Positions 37,901-49,800 of a DNA stretch of 64,000 nt are shown in pieces. The first letter of the stretch is position 1. Each line of letters opens with the position of its first letter. The notes under the pieces were generated by a model. It was not told where the DNA came from. It saw nothing but the letters and a program-made list of their open reading frames with translations, and searched no databases. This DNA is from Ypsolopha sequella (taxonomy: Eukaryota; Arthropoda; Insecta; Lepidoptera; Ypsolophidae). The DNA lies in the NCBI GenBank assembly GCA_934047225.1, contig OW204000.1:16882001-16946000 (forward strand), given 5' to 3'. The position numbers and the translations under genes were made by a program.

Positions 37901-39798
37901 TTGCAAGGTGGTAGAATTGTGGCCGAGCTCGACTGTGGAGGTACCACCATCTTACTCGCAATCCCCTGGGAAGTTATTTGGGGGAGAGTAAGAGGACAGC
38001 TCCCGGTGGCGCACTACGCCTGGGATCGATCAGAGGCGTGGCGTGTCTGTAATTTTTGCAATTTTTGGAAAAGCAAGTTAAGTATGACTCGTACAAAATA
38101 TGAATATACTGAAAAATGATTTTGAAAAAAAAATGGATTAAAATGTCTGCTTTAGGGCATGCTAGCTTGGCTCTATACAAATATATTATATTTTCAAGTC
38201 ATGTATTATTATTTTTTTACTTGTCAATCATACTTATTCTTCTAAATTCTTTATTGCACAAAACACTGTTTAATGTACAACAGGTGGACTTAATGCTAGA
38301 AGCATTTTCTCCCAGTCAACCCGACAGAAAGTACAAGAAAGTTACAGAGGCAGTTGTGCAAAATGGCTTTACAATTTACTTGTCGTTCTTATTATTGCTT
38401 TTCTAGCAAAGTTACAGACAAGCTACTGGGACCGATTGATGCAGGTAGGTATATCCATCCAGCACCGAGCTCACCATCCCGTCTGCCCAGCGTGTGTGAG
38501 TATGGGCAGGAGGTCCACAAAGAGTAGCGAAATCTTGGAAAGGCATGTCCAGCAGTGGAATGAACAACGCTGATGGATGGATTTTACTTGCAGAAAATTT
38601 TGTTTCACTTTAGGTAATTTGTAAGATCTGGACTGCAATCTATTGTTTTAGGGGCCGTCCATATACGTATTACGTTATCGATTTTTGTCGATTTTCGACC
38701 CCCGCCCTACAATCATCTTATTGAGCCCACCCTCTCACAAAATTGATGTAATTTACGTTATCTGTGTTAAAAAATCAATATTATTGTTTAAACAATATTC
38801 TTTTCTTTTGGCAAGATCCCCCATTATTGCCATAATATATGATATTACCATCATCCGCAGACCAGCCCCCCTATTCTGTATCTTTAGTTGCCAACTGGAC
38901 TAGGTGCCTATCATCAAAAACATAGCTAAAAACTGAAATTTCAAAATTGCCTTTAGTGGGTATTGAACTATTAACGAACTGTGTCGTCACTTCAAAAGCG
39001 AACATATCCTTGGGAAATCGGAATTTGATGGTATATCTATGTTTTTGATGATAGGCACCCCGTACAGAAGGCAACTAGATATACATAATAGGCCCGCAGC
39101 CCCTCTATTCTGTATCTTTAGTTGCCAACTGGACTAGGTGCCTATCATCAAAAACATAGCTAAAAACGGAACTTTCAAAATTGCTATAAGTGGGTATTGA
39201 ACTATTTACGAACTGTGTCGTCACTTCAAGTGCGAACATATCCTTAGACAATCGGAATTCGATAGTTTATCTTTATTTTTGATGATAGGCACCCAGTTCG
39301 AACGGCAACTAAAGATACGTAATAGGCCCTCAGATCCCGTCCTTAATTTGAAATGACGTATTATATGGGCGGCCCCTTAGCAAATAATGAAAATAATTAG
39401 CAACTTTGCATACAGAATTAATTAAGATCGGTAATGATCTTGGACGAATAAGCATGATTAAAACCATTTAGTAGGATTAAGCACGAAAATCAAAGTCAAA
39501 ACCATACACTGGAAGTAGAATTTTCAACTCTATATCGATAACATCGAGAGTGCAACTACGATTTATCAAATGTAAACAGTCCTTACAAATTAGGTCTCAT
39601 TTACATTAAAAATAAAACGTTGTGCCGTCTGACACACGCAAAGCAAATACACAAAACTGTAACTAGATAAGAATTTTATGATATGAGATAAAGTCAACCC
39701 AAAATGAAAATGCTACATAACATATTAAAGAAATATTTTACAACTTACATACCTTTCTTTAAATGTTTCGTGTTGAACTTGATTCCTCTTGAGGCCAT
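31909..39798 (-). CDS. GSTO: Omega-class glutathione S-transferase, copy A (5 coding exons)
   Basis: Reading along the minus strand, the coding exons are 39753-39798, 37708-37875, 36655-36812, 36033-36275 and 31909-32043. All have GT-AG junctions and together encode 249 residues, normal for omega GSTs. The enzyme is cytosolic and performs thiol transfer and reduction, such as dehydroascorbate and glutathione-adduct reduction, with a catalytic cysteine. Exon 1 encodes only MASRGIKFNTKHLKK plus one base. The thioredoxin fold follows: KLRLYNMRYCPYAQR with the active cysteine at residue 34, VPALEI with the cis-proline, and YESLVTVEYLDE with the Glu-Ser pair that binds glutathione. The helical C-terminal domain is in exons 4 and 5 (FADYMTWPWFERL), ending NYELMTEE. 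A poly(A) signal candidate is at 31886-31891. Introns measure 1877, 895, 379 and 3989 bp; the last holds a nine-unit palindromic satellite. Exon 1 is assigned from splice phase, its ATG and similarity to copy B, so it is the least certain exon. Confidence 0.88.
32211..34073. repeat. Nine-unit tandem array of a palindromic MITE (212-bp period)
   Basis: Units begin at 32211, 32403, 32615, 32827, 33039, 33251, 33452, 33664 and 33876. The spacing is 212 bp except for the shortened first unit (192) and the sixth (201, an 11-bp loss in its spacer). Each unit has about 155 bp with inverted ends GATGTCGATTCGGTGTAACA, then a spacer that is itself palindromic (AATATGAAA...TTTCATATT around CCCTATTACTAGGG). 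Units are over 90% alike by eye. The array lies in the last intron of GST copy A. Confidence 0.93.
34098..34571 (+). repeat. GCCAAGTGCGAGTC-type interspersed repeat, copy 2
   Basis: It begins GCCAAGTGCGACTCGGACTC and ends GATACGGAACCCTAAAAA. It follows directly after the nine-unit palindromic array in GST copy A intron 4. Confidence 0.8.
36346..36470 (+). repeat. GTAGA-GTGGCCGAGCTC-type repeat, copy 2
   Basis: GTGGTAGAGCTGATGGAGGT and GAGAGTAAGAAGACAGCTC match 37904-38032. It lies in intron 3 of GST copy A. Confidence 0.65.
36478..36562 (+). repeat. GCCAAGTGCGAGTC-type repeat, 3' piece
   Basis: ATGACGGACGGACAACGAAG and TACGGAACCCTAAAAAGG match the last third of the other two copies. It lies in intron 3 of GST copy A. 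Confidence 0.65.
36955..37105 (+). repeat. Interspersed repeat, copy with an empty hAT site
   Basis: ATCGGTACAAATATCGA, AACGTTTATATCAGCGCGCA and GCATTACGATGTCGCTGG match the flanks of the 41412-41952 insertion. This copy lacks that insertion, so it shows the pre-insertion arrangement. Confidence 0.75.
37370..37502 (+). mobile_element. SINE tail fragment
   Basis: ACGTAATAATCGTCGGTGAA followed by GCGGGTGTACC matches the SINE tail at 46795. The sequence before it differs, so this is a truncated or chimeric copy in intron 2 of GST copy A. Confidence 0.5.
37904..38032 (+). repeat. GTAGA-GTGGCCGAGCTC-type repeat, copy 1
   Basis: GTGGCCGAGCTCGACTGTGG and AGAGTAAGAGGACAGCTC recur, diverged, at 36346-36470. 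A third partial copy is at 38-95. They are probably one interspersed family. Confidence 0.65.
38439..38582 (+). mobile_element. RTE-type 3' end or RTE-dependent SINE fragment
   Basis: The stretch contains the words CCGTCTGCCCAGCGTG, TATGGGCAGGAGG and TGTCCAGCAGTGG followed by GATGGATGGAT, which match the 3' ends of lepidopteran RTE elements and their dependent SINEs. It lies in intron 1 of GST copy A, antisense to the gene. Confidence 0.6.
38870..39326. repeat. Tandem pair of a 223-bp palindromic MITE
   Basis: Units are 38870-39092 and 39105-39326, separated by 12 bp. Each begins CTATTCTGTATCTTTAGTTG and ends with its approximate complement, with AGGTGCCTATCATCAAAAAC paired in the arms. They lie in intron 1 of GST copy A. 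Confidence 0.85.
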
Positions 39799-40196
39799 GG
39801 TTTTGTACTGTGGTAACAGATAGCCCAACACTTGCCCAACCGTCTCGAACGCCTTTAGCGATTGGACTAACACATGCATGGCGAAGCTTACCGTAGATAC
39901 AATCATACTGATAGGTTACAAAATATTGTGTAACATTTTGTGCAAAGTGAAACTGTTAAATATCGATCTAGGTATTTACGATTTCAGCTTTATTCTGGTT
40001 CAAAAGAAACGAAAGGCAGAACAACAAATTTTTGGCGTAGGTATCGCAATGACCTTGATTAGGCTCTAGACAAGAGCTATGACGTCATCAGTACAAAACA
40101 CACGTTATACTGATAAATAAACATGACTTTGCATTCTTCAAACCATTTTAATTCTTATTGATAAATCCGTGACCTGTCTCAAATATGTAATATTGT

Positions 40197-40709
40197 ATAC
40201 AAGGTGACATTAATTTATACAAGGTGTAACCATATTTGAAGAGCTTATTCAGTCAATAGTATAGAACAAGTTTTACTATAGAGCCAAACCTGAAATCTCA
40301 AAAAAAAAATCTGCCCTTCCATACATTTCAGCCGAGCGACATTGCATTTTTCTATGAAAAAGTTAATTTTTTTTTGAGATACAGGATTTGCTCCATAGTA
40401 AAAGTTGTTCTATACCATTGACTGAATAAGCTCTTCAAATATGGTTACACCTTTCTGTTACACGTTGTATAGACAAACTCATACTGAAGGCTTGGTAAGT
40501 GATCAGTATCACGGGTCGATAACGCTTTTTGCTAATTTCGCAAAATAAAATGTGTTCAATAGTAAATTCCCATAGTAATTAAGTCGAGAGCTTGCGTTTG
40601 TAGGGAACACAAAAATATAATTTCACAAAAAGGGTTATCGAACCCTGATTCGCCCACTTGCAGTCTTTAGTATAAATTTGGCTGCATACATAAATGTCAC
40701 ATTGTAAGT
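40197..40709. mobile_element. ACAAGGTGA-type MITE, copy 2, with another MITE nested inside
   Basis: It is bounded by ATACAAGGTGAC and GTCACATTGTAAGTAT. CATACTGAAGGCTTGGTAAG and GTCTTTAGTATAAATTTGGC match the other copies. The nested element is at 40215-40472. It lies between the two GST genes, beyond the 5' end of copy A. Confidence 0.75.
40215..40472. mobile_element. Palindromic MITE nested in the 40197 element
   Basis: The arms include GGTGTAACCATATTTGAAGA and TCTTCAAATATGGTTACACC, with GCTTATTCAGTCAAT and ATAGAACAA also paired. Total arm length is about 75 bp. Confidence 0.85.
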
Positions 40710-40729
40710 ATATAATAAAATACATCGCC

Positions 40730-40865
40730 ACGACATGAGTCCCCGAGCGGGTGTCAGAGGTGTTTCAGAGTGGGTATCTGCACGGTGAAATGCAAGTCAT
40801 AGTCTAAACTCGTTTCACCGAAGATTATTCCATCCGAGCGTGATGGGTGGTCCGCCACTGTCATA
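40730..40865 (-). mobile_element. SINE tail fragment, inverted
   Basis: The reverse complement carries the same words as the SINE tails at 31700 and 46795 (CTCGGGGACTCATG and the GGTGAAAC region). It lies between the two GST genes. Confidence 0.5.
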
Positions 40866-41411
40866 CTTCGAGCACACATGTCATATATGGATGTCCCCTT
40901 AAAGGGCTCCACAATGCTAAACATCAGTTTTGTATTGGATTCAGTTCCGTCAATTTGAAAAAAATATGGCGTGTTTTGTGACTCAAGACAATTATTAATT
41001 ACACTTTATAAATGAACATACTTTCGATCTTCTATTGATTATACAACTTCTAAAAAAGCATGAATTTCACGAAGAAAGCGATTCAGTTTCCATGTTTCAA
41101 AACCGAGTGAAACGAAACCAACACACGCAGATACTTACTAGAAAAACCATCTAAATTACATAAAGAAATTATGGTTAATGTCCTAATGGAGCCACGATTT
41201 CAAAATAACCGAAGTTTTGCGTGCGTGGCATCTGATTACAACAGGATAAGAGTTAAAAAACAAACGCATTAGAGCAGGACTGAATTTTAGCATAGTGCAG
41301 CACCTTAAGGGGAAAGCACCCGAACATGACCTTGAGTCGACCTGTGTCGGTACAAATATCGACAAAAACTATATTGAAATAACGTTCATATCAGCGCGCA
41401 TTGCATTGGAC

Positions 41412-41952
41412 CAGGGGTCAGCAACCGGGCTGCCCGTCAACAACTTTGATGTCGCCCGCGAGATTCGCAACCACTGCATATTTGTGTCAGCAGACATTTT
41501 CCATTCCCATGTCAGTCTCACACATGTTCTCTGTTAAAAGATGCACATTTAGACCAAAGATTTCAAAAGTAAAGATAAGCCCTTACCGTAGTATGACAGC
41601 ACCAAAATGCTTTCACCTTTAAATGGGTGACGCTCACACGTTTGGAATCAGTGCTCATCTGAACACAGTGATAGTTGGACGCCTTAATGAATTTTTACTA
41701 GAAAAGGGTCTCAATATGCCGTCGTGTGCATTTTTAAAGTGTACTAACATTTCAAGAAATATGAATAAAGCCAAAAGTGTGACATTTCACATTCAAAACA
41801 CATTAAAAAACAATGCAATCGATTTTAGGTGCCAGGGCTCATCTAAACTTTTGAAATCTTTGATTTAGACGCAATCCTGCACAAAATGCGGCCCTCGCTG
41901 ATCCCCTGGTAGCGTTTGTGGCCCTCCTATACCATAAGGTTGCCGAACCCTG
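41412..41952. mobile_element. hAT-like element (same family as 16280) with another element inside it
   Basis: The ends are CAGGGGTCAGCAACC and GGTTGCCGAACCCTG. The target duplications are CATTGGAC (41404-41411) and CATTAGAC (41953-41960), one mismatch. The internal AATGCGGCCCTCGCTGATCC stretch is nearly identical to the 16280 copy. A second element at 41555-41862 sits inside it. Confidence 0.88.
41555..41862. mobile_element. Nested hAT-like MITE with perfect 8-bp target duplication
   Basis: The inverted repeats start CAAAGATTTCAAAAGT and stay similar for about 30 bp. The flanks are ATTTAGAC (41547-41554 and 41863-41870), a perfect duplication of the sequence that is single in the 16280 copy (ACATTTAGACGCAAT). 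A short plus-strand ORF inside (41623-41868) has no recognisable transposase motif. Confidence 0.9.
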
Positions 41953-42578
41953 CATTAGACGATCGCTGGGTTTCCCGATAGCGCAAAATAGGAGAAAATA
42001 ATACTTTTCATTACGACGCGATGAAAGGAAAAAAAATCAAACTTAAATTTTGTAGATCTAAAAATTGACAATAATTCGGTAAAAAAATCTTTAAAATCAC
42101 TATACATTCGTTAGCACTAAGAGAATTTTTGCGAAAATCATATGAAACTTTCGACAACTTTTGTCAAAAATAACAACAGAAAATAAAATGTTAAACTTAA
42201 AATTAGATTTTGACTTCATCATGCCTAAGATATATTATTTTTAATATTTTTTGGGCCACCCTTGTTGGAGGCCTTCAAAGACAGGTTCAAATTTCAGTTG
42301 GAGTATGTATTTACCTCAAGGGATTTGAACCCGCGACCTATCGACGATAGAATTTATCAATATGACCTACTTTTATTACAAGTTTTATGTCAAATTCACC
42401 AGTTCACCTCTCCCAGCTGATCGTTTTCCTATGATCAAATCACACGGTTTCTGACTCGTGGTCCCACCTATTCTGTCCCACCGTACTCGCTGTCCCACCA
42501 GTTTAAGGCCCGTGGTCCCATCGCTTATTCCCACACACATATAGGCAGGGCAGTTGACTTTGATTTTATACAGCTAAC

Positions 42579-42858
42579 TAGTGGTGTGCATAGAACTTTT
42601 TTCCGGAAAAGCAATCAGAAGGTCAAGTTTGACAATAAAAAAATATGAAAAAATTTAAATAACAATTTGAAAAAAAAAGTTGTACGGCGCCAGGGTAGAC
42701 ACTTCTACCCTAGAGTCATAGTTACTATGCTAGAGTGAACATTTTCATATCAACTTCTTTTTTTTTCAATGTGGTATTTAAATTTTTTCATATTTTTTTT
42801 ATTGTCAAACTTGACCTTCTGATTGCTTTTCCGGAAAAAAGTTCTATGCACGCCACTG
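42579..42858. mobile_element. Palindromic MITE with AGTGG(C/T)GTGCATAGAAC ends
   Basis: The two arms match over about 80 bp (GTGCATAGAACTTTTTTCCG and onward), and a GTAGACACTTCTACC palindrome sits at the centre. The AGTGG termini suggest hAT ancestry. The flanking 8-mers match at only 5 of 8 bases. Confidence 0.75.
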
Positions 42859-43031
42859 CAACTATAGATACTTATTAATTAACTAAAAATTTAACAAGAA
42901 AATAATTCAATTTCAGAAATTAATAAATACAACAAACGTTTTAAAAAGGCAATTATCATAGAATATATTATTGTACCGGTGCTCGCGAAATATCTCCAGT
43001 CCCGAACTTCTAAATTAAGGCACGTATGGCC

Positions 43032-43307
43032 TATTACGTAGTGCTAATATTACGTAGTGCTAATATTACGTAGTGCTAATATTACGTAGTGCTAATATTA
43101 CGTAGTGCTAATATTACGTAGTGCTAATATTACGTAGTGCTAATATTACGTAGTGCTAATATTACGTAGTGCTAATATTACGTAGTGCTAATATTACGTA
43201 GTGCTAATATTACGTAGTGCTAATATTACGTAGTGCTAATATTACGTAGTGCTAATATTACGTAGTGCTAATATTACGTAGTGCTAATATTACGTAGTGC
43301 TAATATT
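43032..43307. repeat. 16-bp minisatellite, about 17 copies
   Basis: The unit TATTACGTAGTGCTAA repeats head to tail with no visible substitution across the array. Each unit contains the palindrome TACGTA. It lies between the two GST genes, about 560 bases beyond the copy B stop codon. Confidence 0.95.
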
Positions 43308-43865
43308 TCTTCAGTGCCTAAACCTAAACTGCATTTAACCATAAAATTACAGAAGGTTCACTCCACATAACTAGCTAAAACAGGCGCACGCACACGTAGA
43401 CGCGTACGTACGACGATCTCGGTCGAATGCCAATACGAAATTCTGCTGAGATCATCATACGTACGCGTCTATTCATGTGTGTGTCTGTTTTCGCTCGTTG
43501 TATTGAGTCGGCCTTCTGGTAGTATCTATTTTGTGATTTAGCTAGCATACCCTCTTAGTCGGAAAAACGAACCTTTATAATTTGTTAACTTGGATTTTAT
43601 TACTTCTATTATAAGCAGATAAAATATACAAAATAATAAAAAATAAAAAAATATTCTGTATATCCCAAATGAGTAGTGCCAAGACATTTTTTTTAATAAT
43701 ACTTAGTATTATATTATCTGTGATAATACATAAAATAAATAAAAAAATGATACACTAATTAACCTTACTTGTTACAATTTAATTGTACTTTAAACTTGCA
43801 ATATGAAATTGTACTTCAATTCAATATAAAATCGTATGTGACATCCTTCTGTGTAAGAACGCAGT

Positions 43866-46800
43866 TTATTCTGGCTTCTTCTTCCTTGGTCTGAAGCAGC
43901 AGACATCAGCGCTCGAATCTAGCATATTGTAGTTAGGGTCACCTTTCACCCTGGACTCGGTGAACTTGGCATGGGTGTCCGGGGCTAGGATATAGTTCTT
44001 GACGGCTTGTACCCCCTTCATAGATTCGATGTAGGTCGCCTGAAACAGGTGAAATTGATGATTAGATGATTATTTTATTAAGTTTTTGTTGTAGAGTAAA
44101 GAAGTCGTTGCTATACAGGGTGTTAGGAAGAGTACTTCGTTCCTTTTAACCACGTTTTGTATAAGTGAAGTACATTGCATAAAACACATAAATAAAATAA
44201 ATATAAAAAATTAAAAAATCCAGAAAAAAATAATTTAAGCAGAAATTTCTATTTCTATTCCTATTTCTAGCATTTCTATTTCTAATAATTCCTGTTTCTA
44301 AACTCGAAGCACGATTGAAGATGTTATTGCGCGTGGCATAAGAACGGTACAAATTTCAAAGTGTCTAACCCGAGCTGAGCTTGACTGTACCACAAATTAC
44401 ACGGCGGCGCGCTATGTTGCGTTCTGAACTTGGGTTGAACAATTTAATAAAAATGTTTTAAAAAAATATTTTAATTTTTTTATATTAAAAAAAAATTAAA
44501 CACGCTTGACATACTTTATTATACATAACTAAAAAATAAAAACGAAATAATAAAACAAGAAACAATTTTTTCTTTCTTCCTCACATTTTGTCAAAGTTTT
44601 AGACTAATTTGACCTGGAAGTATATGATATTTGGTGTAAAGTACTTTACTACACTTTACTGCACCAAGGCATCGATAAGTGTTACAGCAAATTCAAAATA
44701 AAAAATGAAAAAAGAATCACTCCACCCTAGTGTTCAGTATGATATAGATCAGTGGCGTATTTACACTAGGACCAAAAGAGCCATGGCCCGGGGCGGCAGG
44801 CTGCGAGGGGCGGAGCAAGCTGCACCTCACGCCATAGATAAATAAGGAAGGATAGTTTGCTAACTCCTTATACTGTTCGCAATACTAAAGATAACGTTGC
44901 TAGATGGCGTTACTTGTCTCGCTTGAAATAAAATTTGCCTGAAATCGACGAAATATAGCATTTTACTGTTCTGGTTCATCATATTTATTTATTTTATGAA
45001 TAAAAACACAAAATTTTCATAACATCGCATCAAAAAATAGTGAATTCTTATTCAGGTGTTTTTAACATTTTTTTCATTAAACTTTCGGTGGTAAGCTGGC
45101 AATCTAACTAAGCGTGCAGATGGTTATTCTGGATTCCGGTAGATGGCGCACAACGATCAATTAAACAAAATATGTGCATTAAAATACGCTTTATTTACCT
45201 TAACACACACTACTCATACATACCGGTATATAACTTTACTCTTTGACTCAACTGTCATGCACGGTTGAGCGATTTATCCTCAGATTTATCGTATGCCATG
45301 TTTCGCGTATTGTCGTATTCTAGCAATTTTTTGTTTTTGTGGGCGCAGTATAGTTGCTACACACACACACACATCGAATTTCGTTTCAACTGTTCGGTAG
45401 ATGGCACTAGGTATGTCACAATTTATCTAGTATAGTAGCGACATCAAAAATAATAAGTCGAACTACTAGGTACCGGCGAAAATAATAAGTTTTACTTTGT
45501 TTTAATGTATGGAGTGAGCAATCTATCCTTGGATTCAATGGATTAATTGGATATCAATATATTCCTCAGCTTGGGGCGCCTTTCATAATCAACCGTTACC
45601 TGTCTTTAATTTATATTGCTTTTTGAATTTGTACGTTTATTTATAAAAAAATTGTCCATCGAAAATTAATTTAAATATTGAATAAATGCTGTTTATTTCT
45701 TTGTATGGCCTTTTGAGTTTTTTCATTATCATCATTCTCAGCCTAAATCAACACACTGCTGGATTTTATTTTATTATTGAAATATGTTTGCTTTTTTCTC
45801 GTACACTTATGGGATAGCAAACCTTACAGGCCCAGGGCGCCAAATCTTAAAATACACCACTGAAAAACGGACGCAAATAAGTGTGTTAAACAGGGATTCC
45901 AGAAATTACAGCAATTATTGATAGTCATGATCTTGACCAAACAAAGTTAAAACAGCATTTTAAGTTAGTTTTAAAACGATCATGACTAATATTGTATACA
46001 ATTTCAAACTCTTGCTTTATAAACCTCACTAATACTGAACTATTGGCGTCAATTGCCACAGACCAAAATGCTCTTCAATTTTAAATTTCTAAACAAGAAA
46101 AACCAAGTTAAGTTATGCAGTTTGCGCTAAGCTACTGACTCTAACCTTAAGTTACTTTTGGCAATAAAACATTTTTATTCTGTAGTTTGGTAAAAAAAAA
46201 ATGTTATTGTAATTCGTTTCTATCATTCATTCATGTCTTGATCCAAATAAATCAATGAAAATAATTTACATTTTATATCTGTAATCTTTTACTGTGGAGG
46301 AAACACTGAAAAATAGTATATACCCCTCTTTACAGGCGTGAACAGACTGGCTAAATTTTTAGTCGGTGAAAAGCCAAAACTATTAAAGAAACAGTACTGG
46401 TATAGATTAACATATTCTACTCTGAACCCAACCCTAAAATCGCGAAAATTAAATCATATATTCTATGGAAAAAGTTTTTTCGCGATTTCACAGGGTCGGC
46501 TACATAGTAGTAGTTGTTTGTACGGGAATATTATCACAATTTTTCGGCTTTTCAGCGACTAGATATCCATACCGCAGCAGCGGTAGCTCAGGGGTGAAAC
46601 GCTGGCCTCTCAACTTTGAAATCCAGGTTCGATCCCCGGTCGAGCATGCACCAATGAGTTTTTCGAAATTGATGTGCATAGTATTTGTGCTTACCACTTG
46701 CTAACGGTGAAGTAAAACATCCTAAGGAAACCTGAATGCCCTATAAAGCGTGTATTTGTGCCCGAAGAACGGCTACAAGGTTCACCACTCATCACGTTGG

Positions 46801-49800
46801 GACGTAATAATCGTCGGTGAAATGCGGGTGTACCGAGTGTGGACCGTGACTTACATTTCACAGATCACACTCGGTACACCTCTGATAGGGATTCATATCG
46901 TGACGATTTATTTAAATATTTTTTTATAGTAATCCATTCAGTAGAAAGTACAACTCACCAACACGCCATATTTGCTCTTGTCGATCGCAAACTCAGACTT
47001 GCCGAGGAGCGGTAAGGCCTCAAACCTCTCCAGGAAGGGCCAGATGGTGTAGTCGACCAGCCCAGCATCCTCGCCGTGGAGGAACTTGGTGCCGCGTGTC
47101 TCGAGTTCCTTCTGTAGAAGGTCGAGCCCTTTGTGGTAGTTCTCGACCATGGATGGTGTAAGGGCAGGGGAGTTGAATGCTGCGGTGTAGTACGCTGATT
47201 GGGCCTGAAAATGTGATTGGCAATGAGTTATTAATTATATTTTATTATCGCTTCCTTGATTGAATGGCTAACCGCAACAACACAATACTGTCAAAATTAT
47301 TGTACAATAAAAAAATCTAGCGATAACGTCCGAAACCAGAGAAAAGCTCTGTCCGAAACTATCATGGTTTATGTACGACGGCTAGTCATTGATTTATAAT
47401 ACTTAACGCAATAGTATTTCTTTTCTTCTTCCTCGGATTTATCAATGAAGTTCAAGAGGCGTCGTTACGCGCAAACCTCCATTAAACGCTGTCACCACAT
47501 TGTGGGGTGTCTATGGAATTTTATTATAATATTTTAGGCTGAGTCCATTAACATTATCTAGATCTATGTTTAAGTCGAACTAAAAACCGTGAAATTTGAG
47601 TGATATCTTACCAAGAATACGTAAATTTAACGGCCTTTTACCAAAAGTGTAGCCGAATGTGCTTTAATTGTTTTAGATAAAATCAAAAAATTAATGCGGG
47701 TCAAACATAGAAAATGTTGTCTAGATTAATAATAACCAAAAATAATCTTTGAAAACGTCCACAGTCTTGCCAAAATGTGGCTTCTCCTGAAACAAGTTCT
47801 CAATTTTGCGCCGGCCGGCGACGAAAACGGCACGATTTTATTGTCCTCGCAAGTTTCATGGTGCGTGCACCTTATACCGAAACGAAACAGCATGACATTT
47901 GGCCACGCCCACAACTGAGTTGGTCGCGTCACAACGACATCCTTAAGATGCGCTCTCTGATTGGTCACAGAAGTTTTAAATGCACTATTTGATTGGTTAA
48001 AAACACTCCTGCATGCGGTAAATGTTTGCAGTTTTCAATGTGAGCTGGGAGGAAGGTGTTAGAGTTATTGATCATCATGCTACAACTATAACAACTATAT
48101 ACAAGTAATTAATGTAATATTTTCGGATGAATAACGGCACGCGGGTCTTGAAACGGTGTCCACTATATCTAGAGTTGTCATCCGTCCGGGTTTCCCTAGG
48201 TTTGTCCTAGTTTGGACGGCGTCCAGGGAGCGTCCGGGAGGGGATTTGCATACTGTCAATTACCGTCCGGGTTCAAACATTTTTGATTGATGAGAAAATA
48301 TTTCAAATTATAGTGTTGCCAAAGTTCAAGATTTTGCTTTATAAATAAATTAATAATAACAATCTCTACTTATTTTAATTTTCATGTGAGCTATAAAATA
48401 GACAGATGTGTCCGGGTTTAACTTTCGAAAATCCGGGATTTTCGTGCTCCTTTGCCTAGTTTATAGATTTTACAGATGGCAACCCTGACTATACCCGGGC
48501 TGCTAGGGTATTAATGCACCACTTACAGGAGCAAAGTTCTCAACGAGCAGCTTGTCCTGAGCCCTGCGCAGCGGGTCGGTGGCCTGCAGCGGCACTTCCG
48601 GGTACTTCTCGTCGAGGTACACGTTGATCACGTTGCTGTCGAAGATGCCCTTGCCTTGCTCGTACTCGAGCGCGGGCACTGTGCCTGTATCGAAGGATAA
48701 CGTATGACATGTCATTCAGTTCGGGCTAATATTAACAAGCTTTTAATATAACCATACCGGAGCCCTCACTTCCTACAACAAGGCCACGCCAATAAATTTG
48801 AGCCTCAAATTCTTTAGCTTCTAAGGGTCGGCGCTACGTGGAAATAAGTCCTGCTCGAACGCTTTTATTTTGTAACTGTCTATCTCGCTCTAGTCAACAG
48901 CCGCGCATGGAAAACCTCTGTTATTTTGGCGTTTTTTGCAACATTTGTAGTGTGGAAAAACCACAAGTCGTATCTTAAAATTGTTTTTTTTGTAATGTTC
49001 TTTGATGTTTTATTATGAATCTGAAATATATTTTGTCATTGTTATATCTCTAATTAAATCACAATAGTGTTGATAAGATAATGCAATTCGAGAGTTTTTC
49101 TTGAAATTCCTAACTTTTCAACTGATCATAATAACCTCTCGAATTTTTAAATAATAGTTCAAAAATTAGTTCCCCTTTTTATAAGCAAGGCAAAAGTCCA
49201 CAATCGGTACTCGTATAACGCCTAAAATGCCCTAAGTGACGCCATATCTGAAAATTCTTTCAAAAATCGTAAAAAAAATAATGATTAAATTATATATCAT
49301 AATAATAAAAACCTATGGTCGAAAATGGCGTATAATCTCTGGAAAAAATAAAAAATCTGGGAGCACGGCAGTGCCGCCGCCAAGTCTCGCAAAAAAAATT
49401 AACAAATTTATCATTAATTGTTTCCTAATTAGTTACCCACCAACATTAAGTGACTGTATTAATATTAGTCATCTTTATTTCTATAATAAAATATGGTGAC
49501 TTGGCAATCGCAGAGCACAAATAAAGCGCTGATGCGTAGAAATATCTTCTCAAATCGCTAATAAATTGGTATTAGGTAGATATGTTACATATGTTGCTGT
49601 GCGATTGCGAAGTCACTATATTTTATTATAGAAATAAAGATGACTAATATTAATACAGTCACTTAATTTTGGTAGGTAACTAATTAGGAAACAGTTAATG
49701 ATAAATTTGTTAAATAGATGCTCCCATACTAACTAAAATGAAAAGATGCTTCCATACAAACTAAAATAACAGATTTGGATTTACATAAGATCTCACAACT

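Noticed and set aside
41623..41868. 81-codon ORF inside the nested hAT-like element as a transposase
   Set aside because: It lacks any DDE/hAT dimerisation motif and runs through the terminal repeat.
43032..43307. CRISPR-like array
   Set aside because: The 16-bp units are directly adjacent with no unique spacers, and the genome is eukaryotic.
46581..46640. Possible tRNA gene (A and B box)
   Set aside because: The acceptor stem does not close and the sequence continues into SINE core and tail, so it is a SINE head.
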